Assembly: GCA_039602395.1 (NCBI GenBank)
Contig: JBCNJP010000010.1
Location: 36,730,590 to 36,794,589, forward strand
Origin: Deinandra increscens subsp. villosa
Lineage: Eukaryota > Streptophyta > Magnoliopsida > Asterales > Asteraceae
Direction: 5' to 3'
DNA: 64,000 nucleotides
The notes under the pieces were generated by a model, which was not told the origin of the DNA, did not search any database, and saw nothing but the letters and a program-made list of their open reading frames with translations. Positions 21,340-31,985 of this stretch are shown here, piece by piece. The position numbers and the translations under genes were made by a program. Numbering within the stretch: position 1 is the first letter of the stretch; each line of letters begins with the position of its first letter.

Positions 21340-23460
21340 ATAATATACATATTAGAGAGAGAAATAATTTATTGTTGAATTTTTAAGAGGTAGAAGACAC
21401 CAAAGCATTATGTACAAGTGTTTTAAGCTTTAATATCTAGATCAGAATGCTTTCAAATGCTTTCAAACGGTATCCAAAATAGTCTTGGCCTAGTTCACTT
21501 TTTATTTTCAGAGATGAGAGCCCATCTTAACCCATATTTCAAACCCATTTTGGTGTTAAAAGTAATCCAACGACCGAGCGGACTTGCTTCTCAGACATGA
21601 TGTTGAGAGAACGGAGGAGAGAGGACGGCTATCTTGTCTTCATCCGACTTTTCTGAGAGATTCAGAGAATCGCCATTTTCAGAACGATGTATACATGCTT
21701 TTCTTCGCCATCTGCTTGAATCCAAGAATGCGTCAATATCTGGATACTCTCTTCCCGGCTTGAATTCAAGAATATACAAAGCTCTGGAGCCATCTACTTT
21801 AATTTTAGGGTTTTTCAATCAATCGTAGGTTAAAGGTATGTTTCCTCTACTCAAATTTCTCCCTCTTGAAGCATCAGATCGTACACTACGATTGTTTGAA
21901 ATTCAAAATATGTGGTGCTCCTCTGCTACAATCGTGTTTCAATCTTATTTCGCACAATTAATTTTGATTTCATGTTGTCATTCTTTGACTTAAACGAGCA
22001 GATTAGATTTCGGTTTCGATTGCTTCAGTTCATGTTTGTGTATTTCTTACTTTTTTTTCTCTATTTTGTGTTTCTTGCTTCTTTTGCAGGTTTCTGCAGC
22101 TTAGTTCCACCATTTTTCTCCCCAATTTAGGGTTTCTTATCTCCGGATTCTTTGAGATTTTGGTAGGCTTTCCACATATTAGTTACTCACACTCATTTTA
22201 TGTAATTTATTGTTAGAGTTTTGTTGATTGGGAATTACCGCCAGCTCTATTCTTCTCTTCGAAAATAAACACCCAAATCAATCACTTAGTATTCCATCAC
22301 AAATAACCCGTTTCTTTGAATTGAAGGAATATTTTCTTTAGCTTGATTTTTAATTGCAGTGTTTAATTTCCAGGAGTTGTGGTTGATATTTGTTCTTGAT
22401 TTTGTGTTCGATTTTATCAAATTTTTATATCTTTGCTCATTTTTATTTGTTCTTATTTTCGCACTTTAGGCTGGTACATTATGAAGTCAGACTGATTATG
22501 TATGTATTGTTTTGAAAAATATTTATGTATTGTTTTGTAATTGATTTTTATCAACATAAAGGAAGAAATCCTTTTAAACTATAAGGAAATATAAATGAAA
22601 AAAACAAGTTCTAACAGATTAACATGATAGAACTTAGTAACAATGCATTTAAGGTTGGTGGCTATAAGGGGTATATTTTCTTCTTTTATTTGTCTTTAGT
22701 CTAAAAGCTAATGATATTGTGTTATATATGCAAATAATCGGTGTTGTTGTAGATCAAAAATGGGTTAATTCAAAGGTTTTTGTTGCAGGTTTAGTATCAT
22801 TTATTGACCCTTCTTATAAATTAACTCATAACAAAACCTAAAAAGATGACTGACTACATGATGTTATAGGTTTTGTTCCTAACCAAGGAATTAGCTTTCA
22901 GTTTACGATGCTTGTTGATTGTTGGTAGCTGACCTGATGATTCTACTATGTTGGTGAGCCTTGCTTGTTACATGTTGCACTAACTTTGTTGTTGGTAATT
23001 TGTCGTTTTATGTTACACTTTGTATTTTTAATTAGTTTATTTTTCTATATTTGCAAGAATATTTTTATTTATATGTTTTGTTTCAGCCCTGGAAGAGGCA
23101 TCTACTTTTAATCTATTGATTGAAACCGATGGTAGTGTAAGTGGTAGTATATGTGCTTCCTCTATTGTTAAGTGATCTATCCATGTTATGTTTTTAGGTG
23201 ATTTTAAATTCTCAAATCGGAGCAAAACACGATGTGATTGTCGGAACTTCGGGACACGTTTTCTGCGACTAAAGCTCGTAATCTCGCATCCACACTTGAG
23301 GTAAATGATCCCCTTGGAGTTTCGCATCTTTTTCTGAGTCTAATTTTGGTTTCGCGATTTTCCGGCGACCGGAGTTAGGGTTCCGGTCCCCGGAATCTTG
23401 GTGGAAGAAGATGACGAGGGACGGGATCGGGTTATATATTTACGGTTCCGGATATAAACC
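21340..23460. other. Helitron interior, unidentified gene-like sequence
   Basis: T-rich stretches alternate with more balanced blocks (21585-21830, 22080-22140, 23085-23170, 23215-23320). Several have splice-like borders, for example CTTTTGCAG at about 22082-22090. This looks like promoter, 5' UTR and small exons of a captured plant gene. Short ORFs such as 21634-21828 show no motif I recognise, and I assign no function. Confidence 0.35.
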
Positions 23461-23471
23461 AGACGCCAATC

Positions 23472-23690
23472 TGGCATGGTGGGTAGGTCGCTGGTCCGGT
23501 TCGCTAGAGGCCCGGGTTCGAGTCCCGGCCTCATCATTTTTTTAGTCTTTAATTTTCCTTTGAATTGTTTATGGTCGCTACTTTTAGACATAAGGGATTT
23601 CCGGCCCAGAGCTTGACACAAACAGGCCGCTGGCCTGATGGTCGGGTTGTTGCGATAAGAGTGAGAGGTCGCGGGTTCGACCCCTGCGAC
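23472..23690 (+). repeat. Dimeric tRNA-like (SINE-like) sequence
   Basis: Two pol III-type internal promoters lie in the same orientation: A box TGGCATGGTGG (23472-23482) with B box GGTTCGAGTCC (23515-23525), and A box TGGCCTGATGG (23631-23641) with B box GGTTCGACCCC (23674-23684). A-to-B spacing is 43 bases in both, and the two units are offset by exactly 159 bases. I cannot fold either into a complete tRNA and no clear tail or target duplication is seen. A SINE or tRNA-derived dimer is likely. Confidence 0.55.
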
Positions 23691-23899
23691 CTTCATATTT
23701 CCTGTCTTCTTTTTATTTTGTGATTCAAGGTATTTTTCCAACCAAAACTCATATAAAATGGATACCCGCGAATGTTTAAACCCGTAAAACGTATCTCCGA
23801 CTATTAAACCCGTAAAGTTTGAAGTTTCAAACAAAAAAATATAGTTTTAATAGATTTGTATGAATATTAACTTAAGCATCATCTTTTATAAAAGGTAAA

Positions 23900-24042
23900 A
23901 TAAATAGTAAATATATATACATATCTTTCACAGATTAGTATTTACACACCTAGTGGATTTATTAAAACAATTAGATACTTTTGGTGAACTTTTAAATCCC
24001 GGTTTTGCAAACTCGTTATTTAACGTCGTAGCACGTTTGGTT

Positions 24043-24108
<66 letters not shown>

Positions 24109-25126
24109 GCATATTTATTTTTGAAACCCCGAACTTAGAAAATATATAATATTGATATATATTATATTTTCTCGCGTATTTCGATAATTGCTCGGATTTG
24201 GCACACGTGCCATCCTCGACTCGTTTTGGATTCCACGATCTGTCACTTTTGTCGTTTTGATTAGACTTGATAGTTTATAAAACACACACTTATACTTGAA
24301 TGCTCGTTAGGTGATTGATTGTTTGCACAAGACTCGTTCTTGCAACTTGCTTAACTGTTTGTCTGGAAAACTTTTGCTGTGCAACCTAAGGTGAGTTTCA
24401 CGGCCCCATTTTACTGTTTTAAATCCTGTTGGGGGAGATTAACATGCAACATTTGAACTGTTAGATAATTATATCACCTGAATGATAGTGGCACACTTAT
24501 GATAAAGCCCTCACTTTATAGTTACTGTCAATGTGACATCAGCGGGAACTTATTTAGTAGATCTACTGGGTTTGACAACCCCACCCGGGTCAGTCGCTCT
24601 GGCACGATTGGATATCGAACGGGTGTTATAAACTTCTTAGTCTTAACGAGGCACAATTGAACTTGTCGAGCTTCAGTAACTGGATAGCTAGTTGATCTAG
24701 TCAAACGTGCACTGATTTCTTGAAAATAGTCTAGCTAACTATTGATATATTATCTGGATTTTACTGAACTGATCAAACATGTGAACTCACCAACCTTTGT
24801 GTTGACACTTTAGCATGTTATATCTCAGGTCGCTAAACTGGATTGTCTGCCACGAGCTAGGATGCACCACATAAGGATTACTATTACCATGCATGCATCA
24901 TAGACTTATTTATTTATCAAACTTATTAACTTTTGGTTTGCGCATGTTTTGGCGCTTGAACAATTATTACAACTTTGTCGATTACGCTTCCGCATTTAAA
25001 AACGCATTTACTCTGGTTTTACTTTTACATTGCATATAGACTGTTCGTATGGCTAATGTGTTCGATCCTGGTTTGTCATGCTCCCTGCGGCGCGTTGTCG
25101 CGCGTGGGATTTTTGGGGGTGTGACA
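23900..25126 (+). repeat. Tekay-like gypsy solo LTR remnant
   Basis: The end GGGGGTGTGACA (25115-25126) and internal blocks (CAACCTAAGGTGAGT near 24384, GTAGATCTACTGGG near 24558, CTCACCAACC with GTTGACAC near 24785) match the same order of blocks in the Tekay LTR at 55260-56378. No primer-binding site follows, so it is a solo or truncated LTR. The left edge is unknown. It contains the TA microsatellite at 24044-24105. Confidence 0.6.
24044..24105. repeat. (TA)n microsatellite
   Basis: About 60 bases of uninterrupted alternating A and T. Confidence 0.95.
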
Positions 25127-26663
25127 CTACCTAAATATCATGACACCTTTTGTTGAATCTGTTCTGAAAAGGTATGATTTTCTTAGGTTGTGGCTACTCA
25201 TCCTCTGATCATGTTTCACTATTACCCTTTTTTTACTAGCTGTTAATCTTATTCAGTGACATGAACCATGGACACTACTAGAAATAACCCCTTCCTTGAC
25301 GCGCGAACGATGACACTCAGAAATTTATGACGCGCAAAAACAAGCGTCATAAAAAAACTGTTGTATTTAATAAAATTTAACAAAATTCTATGGGTTGATG
25401 ACGCACATTTTTGCGCGTCATAAATATTGTGTCATTTGAAAAAAAAACATGGAGGACATAATTTTTTAGCGCGTCAAGCGTAAAAAAAAGAATGTGGCTT
25501 TATATTTATTTTCCCGCTATTTTCCCCCCAAAATTTCGTTCCCCGCTTTAACTATTTCATTCCGCCCTCAAAGTTTATTCTGCCAAAAATTTCATTCCGC
25601 ACAAACGCTCCCACAACCCTAATAGCTCCACAATTCCTTCTTCATCTCCGACAGACAACCACCGCTCGGAACTTTCATCTCTCTACCTACGATTCTAACA
25701 AATCTGTTCGATGTTGAAGTTGTTAATTTAGGTATCCTCCATTCGTTCCCAAAATCTGGCATGTGTTCGATTAAATTCAAGCCCTAATCTCCTCTCCTTT
25801 TCTGCGCCATCTCTCCCTCTTAATTTCAAGCCCTAATTCTCTATCTAGTAGATTGCCGCTGCTACTAAGCCCTAATTTCCCTGCTTACAATTCTTGTTCC
25901 ATCTCACCTGCTTATGCATCTCAGGGATCTTCTCCATCCTGGTTCATCTGCCTTCGGTTGTTATAAACCAACCTAGGGTTCTGATTTCGCCTGTAAGTTC
26001 ATTATTTACATTCCTTGTTGTTTGTTTCATGGACCTGTTGATTTAATTTCTTTCGGTTGTATGGAGAGTGCCGTGAACAGGACTGTGTTTATAAACACAG
26101 TAATGAAGATATCAAGGAGTATGACATGTAATTTCCGTTCTATATATTCATAGCTATGATAATGACACTTTGATCTGGAAGTTAGTATAAACACCCACTT
26201 CTTTCTAGCCACTGAATAAGCAATTTGTTTATTAGTACACAATCATTAAGGAATGTTTTTTATGCTTAATCTGTGTTAGCTGCATGTTTAATTGATGGGG
26301 CTTTTATGTTTGGATTCAATATTTAGCCTCATTTTGTGTTTTGGGGTCTGCTGTGGTTGGATTTGGGGCTTTTCTATAGTATTTAGTTAGAAAATTGATT
26401 AAGATTTTTGTTAGCTATATGTTTACTTGGCTGTGATTTCTGAACTGAAGTTTTGATAACATACATTTGATTAATGCTGCTTTATCATGCTTGATGGAAT
26501 TAAGTTTTACATATCTGATAGTTAAGATAGTTTTACCATTGTTAGGACAGTGTTAATTTTCTATACATTGCATGAACTGAAGATAGAATGAAGCAAAACA
26601 TCAGTGTTGGTGTTATTTTTGTGAGTATGAAATAAGTGTATGTTTTTAATGTATTACCTGCAG

Positions 26664-26873
26664 GATGGTAGCGAGCAGGATCCCTATGATATTAGTCATC
26701 GTGAGAAGGCCAGGTTAAAGGAAATGCTTCTGTTGAGGTTGCTATGGTGTGTCATTTGGGAAAATCTTACTTTTTTTAGCTGACTGAAGAAGAAGAGGAT
26801 GAGGAGTATCTTAAGGAAGAAGAAGATGGTCTATCTGGGTCAGGACATACACGTTTGTTGGTGCAACCATCTT
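26664..26873 (+). pseudogene. Captured ISWI chromatin-remodelling ATPase exons (CHR11/17-like)
   Basis: Two exon pieces. 26664-26738, after CTGCAG, encodes DISHREKARLKEM. 26780-26873, after TTTTTTTAG and before GTAAGA, encodes LTEEEEDEEYLKEEEDGL and GSGHTRLLVQPSC. Plant ISWI proteins have these two segments just ahead of the SNF2 helicase domain. The helicase itself is absent, so no activity is possible. The retained splice borders show that genomic DNA was captured, not cDNA. Confidence 0.75.
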
Positions 26874-26979
26874 GTAAGATACTTCTTTTTCTTTTTCTTT
26901 TGTCTGTTTGTTTTTTCTCTGGGCAGACTAAATCACTGGACTGCTTCTCGCTCCCATATGTGTTCAAATAGTGCAATTC

Positions 26980-27128
26980 TTCATTAAAGAGAGACTGTTT
27001 GTTGATGGTAGAACAATAGCAAAGAAGATAAAAGCATCTGGTCTTCCTTTTGCACATCAAGTGAAGGACTGTAGTGGAGCAAATTGGGAATGCCCACAAT
27101 GCAGTTGCAGCCTAGATATATATAACGT
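26980..27128 (+). pseudogene. Captured exon, unidentified Cys-containing protein
   Basis: After TTCAAATAG the frame reads IKERLFVDGRTIAKKIKASG, then NWECPQCSCSLDI, ending near a GTAAGA. The CPQC pair suggests a zinc-binding segment, but I do not recognise the family with confidence. Confidence 0.35.
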
Positions 27129-27304
27129 AAGATATCAATTTTAACTTCGTTTGTATTATGGGATTTCATGAACACAACACAAATGATATATATAATATCT
27201 ATCTATATATATGTAACATAGCTGCATGTGTTAGATATTATATACTGGTGCCAACCTGAATCTTTGATTTATGTCTCAAATTTTGCATTCTTTTTTCTCA
27301 TCAG

Positions 27305-27615
27305 GTGAATGGATGTGTGCTTCAGCGGGACTGGCATTTACACCTCACATCATCCATGTTGAAGTTGGAGAGGTACTTGATTGACCATGAATCCATGATA
27401 ACCCACATTACTAAACTGAACCTTGATTTCAGTTTCGAGTACCATTTCCATTTGAAGTGAAAACTAATAAATTTGGTTTGCCAGATCTGTGGTGATACTG
27501 TTGGCACCACAGCCAAAGGAGACCCCTCTGTTGCCTGTAATGTCTGTGCCCTCAATGCAAGGATGGCAACCAGTCTTGCCCTCAATGCAAAACTAGATAC
27601 AAAAGACTAAAAGGT
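27305..27615 (+). pseudogene. Captured cellulose synthase (CesA) zinc-finger fragment
   Basis: From 27476 the frame gives VCQICGDTVGTTAKGDPSVA then CNVCA, the start of the RING-type zinc finger at the N-terminus of plant CesA. Then in another frame come KDGNQSCPQCKTRYKRLKG, its end. The middle of the finger is deleted, with the 14-base TGCCCTCAATGCAA present at both sides of the junction. A possible first-exon remnant (ASAGLA) lies near 27320. The catalytic glycosyltransferase domain is absent. Confidence 0.75.
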
Positions 27616-28139
27616 TTTCATAAACATACATCCTGACATCCAATATTTATTGTGTTTGTTATTTTAATAGTTCCAACGAGTTTCCTTCTCTTAACGCATC
27701 TTTAATTGATCATTAACTTAACTGAACACTAATGACTAACCTTTACATGTGTAACCCATAAACATTCCATGTAATCCACTAGCCTGATAATTTATTATTT
27801 GTATATGTGTTTAATTTATTATTTGTATTAGATGAGATCATCAGAATATATTTTTTAGGTTCATATTAAATCTGTTACACATGTATGAATCTGTTTCTAT
27901 AATTATGTTACACGTATGAAATTATGAATATGTTTCTAATATAGTTTATATTTAGGCTGTTTATATAGTTTATATTTAGGCTATTTATATAGTTTATACT
28001 TGTTGTTGCTGTTTATATTTAGGCTGCTATTGCTGTTTGTATTATGAATTTTACTTGCTGACTTGTTGTTGCTGTTCATATTATTAATTTAGGTTGTTGT
28101 TGCTGTGTGTATTTATAACCTGCTGTTGCTGTTTGTAAT

Positions 28140-28700
28140 AGCAAATGGGGAGAGTTTTATCTACCCTTCACAAGTTTGAATGTGTTTACAGGAAGATGAT
28201 GAGGTCCTTGTGCTTGTTGCTGGCGAAACCTTTGAAGTTGCTGCCGAGGAAGGACAGAAATCCTAGGAATTTTAATGGTATGAGGTCACTCTTTTATGTT
28301 TTTTTATTATTTATGAAGAAAGGCTGGGAAGGTGGCATTACTCCTTTGCTGTCAACTATTGTTGCAGGCTCACTGCAATGTTTGGATTTATTAATTCAGG
28401 TATATGCTAATATCTCAATCATTAGAATGTATAATCTAGTCGGGTGCTTCTTTTTAAGCCATTATATGTCAGAACTATAATCATGTGTTGTATCAATGGT
28501 TTTGGCAGGGAATCCATAAGAACACTTGAAGACGAAGGCGCGGTGTACGAGACCCATGACTTCCACTACAAAGCCGTTGATGCAAGCAAGAGTATGATGT
28601 TATGAACTTTATATGTCAACTTTGCCAGCACCAACACAGCCACATACACCAACAGCAAATACACCTCGCAAGCACAACACATCATCACCAGGTAATAAAC
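28140..28700 (+). other. CACTA interior, unrecognised exon-like pieces
   Basis: Open stretches at 28145-28280, 28520-28600 and 28610-28690 (Thr/Pro/His-rich in one frame: TLPAPTQPHTPTANTP) have splice-like neighbours but no identifiable domain. They may be further captured gene fragments. Confidence 0.3.
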
Positions 28701-29082
28701 ATCTTAACGAACTACGACAACTCTAATGTAAATTATTATGAAGTTATTTCTCCACAAACACCATGTTCAGATTTAAGTAAATTATATACCCAAAAAGAAA
28801 CCTCTTAGTTTAAAAAAATGAAAACATCAAGTACAGGTGCGTCCATGACCCGTTTTTACACAGCTCAAATCAACTAAATGTGAACTATTGAACCGACCCG
28901 TTGTTTGAACTAAATCTGTATTTGTTTGGCTCATTAAGTTAAAACACAGCCAAATCAACTAATTATGAAGCCATTGTCGTTTTAGGTAAATTTGTTTTTG
29001 TTTGTCTCATTTAAGTTAAACACAACCCTATCAACTAAATATGGCCTATTAACACATGTTATTCTTAATGATGTTTATGCAG

Positions 29083-29200
29083 GTTGCATCGCTACCAAGG
29101 AACTTGAAACCATTATGAGGTCTCTTGGACAAAACACAACAGAAGCTGAACTTAGGATATGATGAATGAGGTGGATGCTGATGGGATGCTGGAAGGAATA
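29083..29200 (+). pseudogene. Captured calmodulin exon fragment
   Basis: Directly after TTTATGCAG the frame encodes CIATKELETIMRSLGQNTTE then AELR. After a frame break near 29155 comes MNEVDADG. This is the end of EF-hand 1 and the start of EF-hand 2 of plant calmodulin. The upstream border lies at or next to the intron that plant calmodulin genes have around Cys-26. The remaining EF-hands are missing. Confidence 0.78.
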
Positions 29201-29784
29201 GTGATGAACTGAAAGCACCAAAAAGATGAAAAGATCATTAAGATTACTGGTATGTCTTATGTTTTTCATCATGGTTTTTTATTAGGATTTTATGTTTTCT
29301 TTTATTTGGATATTGAGAGAAGCCACAAATTGTCATGTAAGTATAGTATGTTAAATAAACAAGGATTTTTTTATCCATTTAGTTAGTTGATAAATGTTGG
29401 TATCATATATATATGAATCCATTTGTAAACTCATTGTAACTTTGTAATGTTGTTATATATATGAAATACATTGTATTGTCGGATTAATTTTTATTTAATG
29501 TAGAAATTAGTGATTCTACTAAAAAATATTTTTTTAGAATTTTTTTTTACATTCTTGATGCGCAAAAATGCGTGTCATCTCCCTTTATGACGGTGGCTTC
29601 CTTGACACACATTTTATGACGTGCATTGCGCGTCATCGTTCGCGCGTCATAAATGGGATGACGCGCATTTTGCGCGTCAAGAGGCTTCTTGACCCTACCT
29701 TCCTTGACGTTTTTTTGCGCGTCATCTGGGCCCTTTCTTGATGCGCAAAAAGCGTCAAGAAAGGCCATTTTTGTAGTAGTGGGA

Positions 29785-31368
29785 CCACCTTAAATCCAAA
29801 ATGTGTATGTGACAGTCCAATACATTCTGATGTAGATGTAAAAATGAGGCGTTTCTTGGTCAAATTAGGCAATGTTGATAGAATACATGGAATTCAGGTG
29901 CGCCATTACCATCAACAACAGTTTTTATGTTTGGATTAAGTCTGTGTCTGGCAAAACCTGTGAGGGCCTGTTTGGGAAATGTATATATGATTCGTTTCTG
30001 AATGGGCGGATTTAAAAAAGGTTCAATTTGTTTTAGGTGAAAATAGGTCTGACCAAAACAGGTTCGAGTCAAAAGAATACGTTTTAGGGGAAAAAATCTT
30101 AAATAACTTGTTAATTATCACTTTCTTATCTGGTTTAATAATGATATGAATCTTTTCAATAATTGGATCTAGTTTTGAATTTTTTTCCATTGATTGTGTC
30201 AGTTTTGTTTTAGATTCAGTTAGATAGGATGGATCTGATTATAGAATTCAAATCCATTTGAGGTTGAGAATTTTGTATCTTTTCTTGATATTATAATTTA
30301 TTGAGGCAACTTTATGGTCCCCAAATCAATACTTTTGTAAAGAAAGATTTCATCTAATAAGGATGTGTTACTTTGAATGTTTTCATTAATTCGTTAGTTT
30401 CATGAATGAGCTGCAATTTTATTCAAATAATTATTGTTACGTCATATAATGTGAATTTGAGTTCGGCTCCTCAAAAGAATTAAAGAATTATAGGCATTAC
30501 AATACCACCTGCCCATTTTTCAAGTAGTACACAAAATAGAATTTGAGGTCGGCTCCTAAAAAATTCAATAAATAGAGTGGGCAATGAGTTTAAAACAAAG
30601 TGGGTCAAAAGTTGTTTCAGAAATGTTCATTTCCTACAACTTTATACCTTATTTTTATGTCTATAACTTAGTCCTACAGGTCTGGTCAATCTTTATACAT
30701 TTTGTATTTTTATAACTTAGTCTTACAGGTCTGGTCCATTCATATAACTTAGTCTTATAGCTGTTCAAGCATGTGTAATCGAGATAGCCAACAAGCAGTA
30801 TGGTGCGGATTTTATATGGGGGAACTGCATGGGTCCAGGAACTTGTTTAGTTGCTTATGTTAGGTAAGTTCGACTTTTATTTAATTAAAAGCATGATTTT
30901 TGAGGTTGGCTTAATGACTTTACTCATGGATTATCAGATTTATGGATTGCTTGTTTTGACTTTTATTTGGTTAAAAGGAACATTGTATGCACCATCTCAT
31001 CGGTTTCCTTCTTTACTACAAAGTAGTCAAGCTGTTAAAATTGTTAATTATTTTATCACTCAACTCTTTTTTAATACTGCAGAGGATATATGGTTCTAGA
31101 ATATGTAACCCATGGTCAACCGGCTTAACTTCTTAAATGATGGGTTAAATGGGTCATTTTCTGGGTTACATAGTTTTAAGCGTGTTCTGATTAGGTTGAT
31201 ATCTTTGGCACAAATAGTTATACAGGTCATGCTCAGGTTGTCAATGACTCAAGTATTCGACCGCCTAAGCCCAAATATGTACCAACTGTGGAGTGGAAAT
31301 GGGGGAAATACTTCTATGGAATTTGCAAGTTCTATGAGGATAATATAAAAGCCAGCTCATTTCATTAG
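29785..31368 (+). pseudogene. Unidentified spliced gene fragments in the Helitron
   Basis: Three exon-like blocks: 29785-29897 (HSDVDVKMRRFLVKLGNVDR, then CAG/GTGCG); 30761-30863 after CTTATAG (VIEIANKQYGADFIWGNCMG, then TTAG/GTAAGT); and 31226-31368 after TATACAG (RPPKPKYVPTVEWKWGKYFY, ending in TAG at 31366). All are plus-strand with good splice borders and could be the 3' half of one captured host gene. I do not recognise the protein. CACTA interrupts the first block. The rest of the interval is intron-like, T-rich DNA. Confidence 0.4.
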
Positions 31369-31550
31369 TTCTACTAGAAATAAGTTGTGTTTTGTTAACT
31401 TTGGACTTTGTGGTTAGATTACGAAGAATAGTTTTACTGCAAAAATCTTAGATCTTATTATAAGTAATTAGTGTGTCAGGTTTGATTAAAATGTGTGTTA
31501 ATTTCAATGGCACTAAATGGATCATGTATGTTATAATCTGATTTGTATGA

Positions 31551-31555
31551 ATTAT
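31551..31555. repeat. Target-site duplication of Copia-C
   Basis: ATTAT before the left LTR is repeated at 37488-37492 after the right LTR. Confidence 0.9.
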
Positions 31556-31972
31556 TGTAGGTCCTGAAAACTCCTGAATACACGATATAATGATCTAACA
31601 CGAGTGCGGAATCCTCGTGAGAGATTGATTCAAGAAAATAGTAGATGAAGAGATTCAATCTATGATAAAGATTGATTCTTGAATGAAGAACAAGCTACTA
31701 TCTTGAAGCAATGAGCTGATCGTAAACGCAAAGATGAAGATGAAATCGTAAACTTGTAACTCAAGGCTTACCTTAATCGTGAACATGAGGTGGTATTTAT
31801 ACCACCTCATACAACAAACAAGGCCAATCATAAACATGTTTAGCCCAATCATAAACAACTAAATGGCCCACATGGCCTATTAATTAAACTAACCTAAGCC
31901 CAATACTCATTGAACCCTCTAAGCCCAGCCCAACGTATTTAATATTGCAAGCCTCATAATCTAGTCTCTACA
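31556..31972 (-). repeat. Copia-C 3' LTR
   Basis: 417 bp, TGTAGGTCCTG to GTCTCTACA on the plus strand, identical to 37071-37487. A 26-base palindrome (arms ATGAGGTGGTAT and ATACCACCTCAT, 31785-31810) has a TATAAATA-like centre on the minus strand. Upstream in U3, ATCATAAAC occurs twice and looks like a CpG-decayed form of the leader word ATCGTAAAC. Confidence 0.93.
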
Positions 31973-31985
31973 ATCTTCCCCTAGG
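31973..31985 (-). other. Copia-C polypurine tract
   Basis: The minus strand reads CCTAGGGGAAGAT against the LTR, identical to the Copia-J tract at 46578-46590. Confidence 0.85.

Larger units (their letters stand above)
25273..29781. mobile_element. Non-autonomous CACTA transposon with captured genes
   Basis: Ends CACTACTAGAAAT (25273) and TTTTTGTAGTAGTG (to 29781) are inverted repeats of the CACTA superfamily, flanked by the 3-bp duplication GGA (25270-25272, 29782-29784). Both subterminal zones (25304-25490 and 29555-29760) hold many copies of TGACGCGCAAAA in both orientations, as expected for transposase-binding sites. No transposase gene is visible. Instead the interior carries exon fragments of at least three plant genes, all on the plus strand and with splice-like borders. 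Confidence 0.88.

Noticed and set aside
23340..23834. 164-residue minus-strand ORF
   Set aside because: Its RPGLEPG and GVEPATS strings are the usual antisense translation of tRNA B-box sequence, not a protein gene.
31655..31858. 67-residue ORF duplicated at 37170-37373
   Set aside because: Identical only because the two LTRs are identical; it spans promoter sequence.
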